This document shows positions 60,539 through 64,000 of a stretch of 64,000 nt of DNA, one piece after another. Each line of letters starts with the position of its first letter. Position 1 is the stretch's first letter. The translations under genes were made by a program, and so were the position numbers. The DNA is from JACPDI01 sp035463475. GTDB taxonomy: Bacteria > Acidobacteriota > Vicinamibacteria > Vicinamibacterales > 2-12-FULL-66-21. The stretch covers positions 7,104-71,103 of the forward strand of contig DATHTE010000062.1 in assembly GCA_035463475.1 (NCBI GenBank), written 5' to 3'. The notes beneath the pieces are model-generated. The model did no database searches, was not told where the DNA came from, and was given only the letters and a program-made list of their open reading frames with translations.

Positions 60539-61690
60539 GTGTCGACCCGTATCCCCCTCGTCTCGCCCGACGATCAGAAGGTCACATTCGTCGAGCTGTT
60601 CTTCGATCTGGTCTTCGTCTTCTGCATCACCCAGATCGCAGCGATGTTGCACGAACACATCGATGTCGTGTCGGCCGGCTCTGCGCTGCTCGTGTGGTGG
60701 CTGGTCTGGTGGGCCTGGACCCAATTCACGTGGGCGCTGAACGCGGCCAACACGGATCACCCGGCGGTGCAGATCATCACCCTGGCGGCGACGGCGGTCG
60801 CCTTCTTCCAGGCGGTGGGCATTCCCGCCGCGCTCGGCGACGGGGCGCTGCGCTTCGCTGCACCGTACGTGGCGGTCCGCATCATCGGCCTGCTCCTTTA
60901 CCACGCCGTCGCCAGGAGCGACCCGGCGCAGCGTCAGGCCGTACGCGTGTTCGGGTTGCTGTCAATCAGCGGCCTTGCGGCCGTCGTCGTGGGAGCGCTG
61001 GCCGGCGGCGGCGCGCAGTACGGATGGTGGGGACTGGCGATTGCACTCGACCTCCTGGCGGCCGGCGTGGGCGGCCAGCTCGAAGGATGGAACCTTCATC
61101 CGGATCACTTCGTCGAGCGCCATGGATTGATCGTGATCATTGCGCTCGGCGAGACGCTGATCGTAGCGGCCGCAGGACTCGCCGGCGCCGCGATGACGCC
61201 AGCCGCGATCGCGACTGGAGCGCTGGCGGTGGCCGTCACCTGCGGTCTGTGGTGGAGCTACTTCCCGCGCGCCCGACCGGAATTCGAGCACGCCCTCAGA
61301 GCGCGTGATGGCAACGCGCGTTCGTCCCTTGCCAGAGATGTGTTCAGCGTGATGCATTTCCCGATGCTGTGCGGGGTGATCGCGCTGGCGGTCGGGACGG
61401 AAGAGGCGTTGGCCCATCCCCACCGGTTGCTGGGGGTGAGCGTTCGGCTCGCGCTGGGCGCGGGCGCGGTGCTGTTCGTGTGCGGGACTGGCCTCGCGAT
61501 CTGGCGCGCGACAGGCCATGTGCTGGCGTGGCGCGGCGTGCTGCCACCGGCCAGCGCGGCGGTTGTGCTCGCGGCCGGCAGCGTTCCGTGGGTCGCCATG
61601 ACTACGCTACTCGCCATGCTCATTGCACTGTCAATCATCGAGCACAAGCAGACCTCATGGGACCGCAGGGCAACGAACATCGGTGACTGA
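60539..61690 (+). CDS. ltrA: Low temperature requirement A (LtrA) family membrane protein
   Basis: A 383-residue polytopic membrane protein starting at GTG 60539. The N-terminal VTFVELFFDLVFVFCITQIA is the LtrA signature. WWAWTQFTWALNAANTD, HFVERHGLIVIIALGETLI and FPMLCGVIALAVGTEEAL complete the family pattern, with about eleven helices. LtrA was named for cold growth in Listeria; its molecular activity is unknown. An upstream ATG-free open frame exists, but the family start fits 60539. The gene stands alone. Confidence 0.9.
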   Translation: MSTRIPLVSPDDQKVTFVELFFDLVFVFCITQIAAMLHEHIDVVSAGSALLVWWLVWWAWTQFTWALNAANTDHPAVQIITLAATAVAFFQAVGIPAALGDGALRFAAPYVAVRIIGLLLYHAVARSDPAQRQAVRVFGLLSISGLAAVVVGALAGGGAQYGWWGLAIALDLLAAGVGGQLEGWNLHPDHFVERHGLIVIIALGETLIVAAAGLAGAAMTPAAIATGALAVAVTCGLWWSYFPRARPEFEHALRARDGNARSSLARDVFSVMHFPMLCGVIALAVGTEEALAHPHRLLGVSVRLALGAGAVLFVCGTGLAIWRATGHVLAWRGVLPPASAAVVLAAGSVPWVAMTTLLAMLIALSIIEHKQTSWDRRATNIGD

Positions 61691-61949
61691 CGACGCTCCG
61701 ACGCGACGTCGCAAGCCGCGGACATGGTACCCCGTTACCAGTACTTCCACCACGGCCGGCCATGACGATTCCGAGCGCGAGTGCCGCTTGCTCCGGCCCG
61801 CCGGCATCGAGTACTCTTCTCGCTGGCGTTTACAGGACGCCTCCGGTCCGCGGGAAGGGCAGCGCCCCCCTGTCATCACGGTTGCCACACCAGAGCGACC
61901 TTTCTTCAGCCCATGATGCGGACACGGGCGATTTTGAAGGAGGTCGTCC

Positions 61950-63449
61950 GTGTCCATTCCCGTTAACCTCGAACAGCAACGCAAGCTCGCCAAGGAGCTG
62001 ATTCGCGCGGCTCGCGGCGGCGATCTGTCCGCCCTCGGCCGCCTGAAGGCCGTCCGCTCGGACATTACGGACCCCGCGCGCCCGCTCAAGCTGGCCGATG
62101 CCCAGCTGGCCGTCGCCCGGGAAAGCGGCTTCGACTCGTGGCCGAAGCTCGTCGCGCACGTCCACGAGCGGGACACCGCGGCGTTTCGCGACGCCGTCAC
62201 CAACGGCGACGTGCCGCTCGTGCGACAGCTCCTCGCCTCCGCGCACGTGCAGAAGGAGATCAACGCGCCGATGTTCGCCTTCGGCCAACGGGCCGCGCAC
62301 ATGGCGGCGAAGAACGCGGAGATGCTGGAGGTGCTGCTGGGCGCCGGTGCCGACGTGAATCTGCGAAGCAAATGGGAGAACGGCCCATACACGGTGCTGG
62401 ACAACGCAAACGAGGACACGGCGCAATTCCTCCTCGGGCGCGGCGCGACGCTGACGGCGAATGTGGCGGCGCGGCTCGGTTGGTTCGACCAGCTGCAGCG
62501 CCTGATCACGGCCGATCCCGCGCTCGTCCATGCACGCGGCGGGGACGGCCAGCAGCCGCTCCACGAAGCGAAGACCGTCGCGATTGCTGACTTCCTGCTG
62601 GACCACGGTGCGGACGTGGATGCGCGCTGCATCGATCACCAATCCACGCCGGCACAGTATGCGCTGGTCGATCGCCCGGACGTCTGCCGCCGCTTGCTCG
62701 AGCGCGGGGCCACGCCGGACATCTATATGGCCGCGTGTCTCGGCGACGTCGCTCTCGCCACGCGCATCCTGGACGCCGACCCGGCTGCGGCGGCCGCTCG
62801 CGTCAATCAGGCCGGCTACGCGCTCGTCCCGCCCATGCACATCTACTGCTGGACGCTCGGCTTCGGCATGTCGCCGCACGACGTCGCCCTCAGGTTCGGG
62901 CACCGCGAGGTCCGCGATCTGCTCGAGGCTCGGAGCCCGGCGGCCGTCCGATTTCTCCACGCCGTCATCGCCGGGGACGAGCCCGCCGCACGAGCGCTCC
63001 TCGACGCATCACTCCTGTCGTCGTTGACGCGCGCGTCCTACGGGCACCTGGCACTGGCAATCTTCGACGGGAACGATCGGGCCGCTGAGCTCATGCTCCG
63101 TCTGGGTTTCGACGAGACCGCGCCCGGCGTCGACGGCGGCACGGCGCTCCACGCCGCCTGCTGGGTGGGCAATGTGGGGATGGTCGAGATGCTTCTCGAA
63201 CGCGGCCGCGTGAATGTCGATGCGAGGGACCCGACGCACCTCAGCACGCCGCTTGGATGGGCGGCATTCGGATCCGTCCATCGCCGCGCGCGCGGCGCCG
63301 ATTACGTGGCCGTCGTGGATCGGCTCGTTGCGGCTGGCGCAGACATCACCGCACCTGGGAACCGGGAGAACAGGTCGCTGCTCGCCATGGCCGACGGGAA
63401 TGACGCTGTGCAAGAGGCGCTGCGACAGCACGGCGCTCGTGAGTCATAA
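61950..63449 (+). CDS. Ankyrin-repeat protein
   Basis: A 499-residue soluble protein starting at GTG 61950 after GAAGGAGG. After ~75 residues it has ankyrin repeats: AAHMAAKNAEMLEVLLGAGADVN, PLHEAKTVAIADFLLDHGADVDA, ALVDRPDVCRRLLERGA, GGTALHAACWVGNVGMVEML and YVAVVDRLVAAGADIT. Ankyrins bind other proteins. There is no catalytic domain and no signal peptide. The N-terminal part (LKLADAQLAVARESGFDSWPKLVAHV) is often found before ankyrins in bacterial proteins of this type. The partner is unknown. Confidence 0.9.
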   Translation: MSIPVNLEQQRKLAKELIRAARGGDLSALGRLKAVRSDITDPARPLKLADAQLAVARESGFDSWPKLVAHVHERDTAAFRDAVTNGDVPLVRQLLASAHVQKEINAPMFAFGQRAAHMAAKNAEMLEVLLGAGADVNLRSKWENGPYTVLDNANEDTAQFLLGRGATLTANVAARLGWFDQLQRLITADPALVHARGGDGQQPLHEAKTVAIADFLLDHGADVDARCIDHQSTPAQYALVDRPDVCRRLLERGATPDIYMAACLGDVALATRILDADPAAAAARVNQAGYALVPPMHIYCWTLGFGMSPHDVALRFGHREVRDLLEARSPAAVRFLHAVIAGDEPAARALLDASLLSSLTRASYGHLALAIFDGNDRAAELMLRLGFDETAPGVDGGTALHAACWVGNVGMVEMLLERGRVNVDARDPTHLSTPLGWAAFGSVHRRARGADYVAVVDRLVAAGADITAPGNRENRSLLAMADGNDAVQEALRQHGARES

Positions 63450-63904
63450 GCAGTTCGTGAGGTGACGAGTAGTCGCCAAGTGGCAGCCAATCGGCCCCCG
63501 ATCAGGGCCCAGCAGCAGGCTTGCGACGGTGCCGCACTTCACCGAGCAGGAGCGGTGGAAGCCCTGGTCTCACCAATGGCGGTTCGTATCGGCGCGGGGC
63601 CGAGCCGCGATCTCCCTGAAGCGATCGCTCCCCGCGAGCAGTGGGAAGGAGAGCGGGACAACTCTGAAGCAAATTCCGCCTCGTATAATCGCTCGGTAAC
63701 CAATTCCTATGATCGACGCCCACCTCATCGACGTCCACGAAGCGACGGCCCACAACCCGACCGCCTGGTACTACTGTGCGAAGACACTCCTAGAACCGGC
63801 GGACCACATCAGGCTCGGCCTTGAGGCCGCCGACCGTCACAAGGTGCTCCACATCACTACGGCGTTTATCGCGACTTGACCGCCGCCGGCTAGACTCATA
63901 CAGA
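63450..63904. other. 455-bp region, no confident gene; one possible 56-residue frame
   Basis: No gene is confidently supported. A plus-strand frame at 63709-63879 encodes 56 residues (MIDAHLIDVHEATAHNPTAW at its start) with a TATAAT at 63684-63689, about 20 bp upstream of the ATG, but no matching -35 box or ribosome site. It resembles no family I know. It may be a real small protein or chance. Confidence 0.3.
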
Positions 63905-64000
63905 CTAGGCTACCGGCGGCAGACCAATTCGCTGCAGCAGGCGCTGGTAGCGCGGATCCGCACGCAGCGCGTCGTATATCGGCGACACGCGCAGCCACAA
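63905..64000 (-). CDS. C-terminus of a kinase/TPR-type protein (cut by window edge)
   Basis: The last 31 codons read LWLRVSPIYDALRADPRYQR, then LLQRIGLPPVA and stop TAG (63905-63907). The DALRADPRYQRLLQRIGL pattern is the usual C-terminal end of TPR tails in acidobacterial Ser/Thr kinases and TolB-like proteins; the kinase at 35113-37503 ends with a similar FDALRADPAFKALV. The rest lies outside the window. Confidence 0.7.
   Translation of the reverse strand: MWLRVSPIYDALRADPRYQRLLQRIGLPPVA

Overview
The window is about 64 kb of very GC-rich DNA with no rRNA, tRNA, CRISPR array, phage or transposase that I can see. It looks like chromosomal sequence from a member of Acidobacteriota, probably the Vicinamibacteria lineage. 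The reasons are two long orphan MacB-type permeases of the ADOP kind (acidobacterial duplicated orphan permease), Ser/Thr kinases fused to TPR-like tails, a PEP-CTERM protein, a secreted vanadium-haloperoxidase-type protein and an ECF42/YCII module. The placement is an inference from gene content; no marker gene fixes it.

Layout. 1-8.4 kb: the 5' end of a secreted FG-GAP protein, then a surface-glycan block: nucleotide-sugar dehydrogenase, RmlD-like reductase, DegT aminotransferase, PIG-V-like mannosyltransferase, a dolichyl-phosphate-type GT2 and a GT39-like membrane protein. An FAD dehydrogenase of the L-2-hydroxyglutarate family lies inside this block. 8.4-11.7 kb: a housekeeping run on the minus strand, holB-ricT-pdxA-smpB. 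12-16.3 kb: a PPC/DUF296 protein, a class A penicillin-binding protein and the haloperoxidase-like protein. 16.5-25 kb: three overlapping membrane genes, two of them with PA14 domains, then an inverted array of ATCGGG words, a GT2, two methyltransferases and a PEP-CTERM protein. 25-30 kb: small stress and hydrolase genes and an ECF42 sigma factor operon with two DGPF/YCII proteins and a DoxX protein. 30-37.5 kb: two receptor-like Ser/Thr kinases, an outer-membrane barrel candidate and an amidohydrolase. 38-41.2 kb: a DnaQ/GIY-YIG nuclease coupled to an SbcD-like phosphoesterase. 41.3-42 kb: a MerB-like gene interrupted by an in-frame UGA. 42-52 kb: a PA14-free relative of the earlier membrane protein, two MDR dehydrogenases, an L7/L12-like membrane protein and two divergent ADOP permeases. 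52-64 kb: a nine-heme cytochrome c, a GH99-like secreted protein, a succinate dehydrogenase operon, LtrA, an ankyrin protein and the last codons of another kinase/TPR-type protein.

The most striking item is the MerB-like gene at 41307-41990. Its reading frame is cut by one UGA (41748-41750). By my alignment with the remembered MerB sequence, that codon sits at the second catalytic cysteine (Cys159 of the R831b enzyme). The first catalytic Cys, the Asp and the structural Cys are all present at matching spacing. A perfect 9-bp hairpin with a GGGA loop starts 10 nt after the UGA, where bacterial SECIS elements lie. I read it as a candidate selenocysteine-containing organomercurial-lyase-family protein. 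No selA, selB, selC or selD lies in the window.

The second notable item is a membrane-PA14-membrane module. It occurs as a near stand-alone protein (16564-17823) and again as an insert of about 300 residues inside a polytopic membrane protein (19153-21726). An uninterrupted relative of that protein lies 21 kb away (42438-44090).
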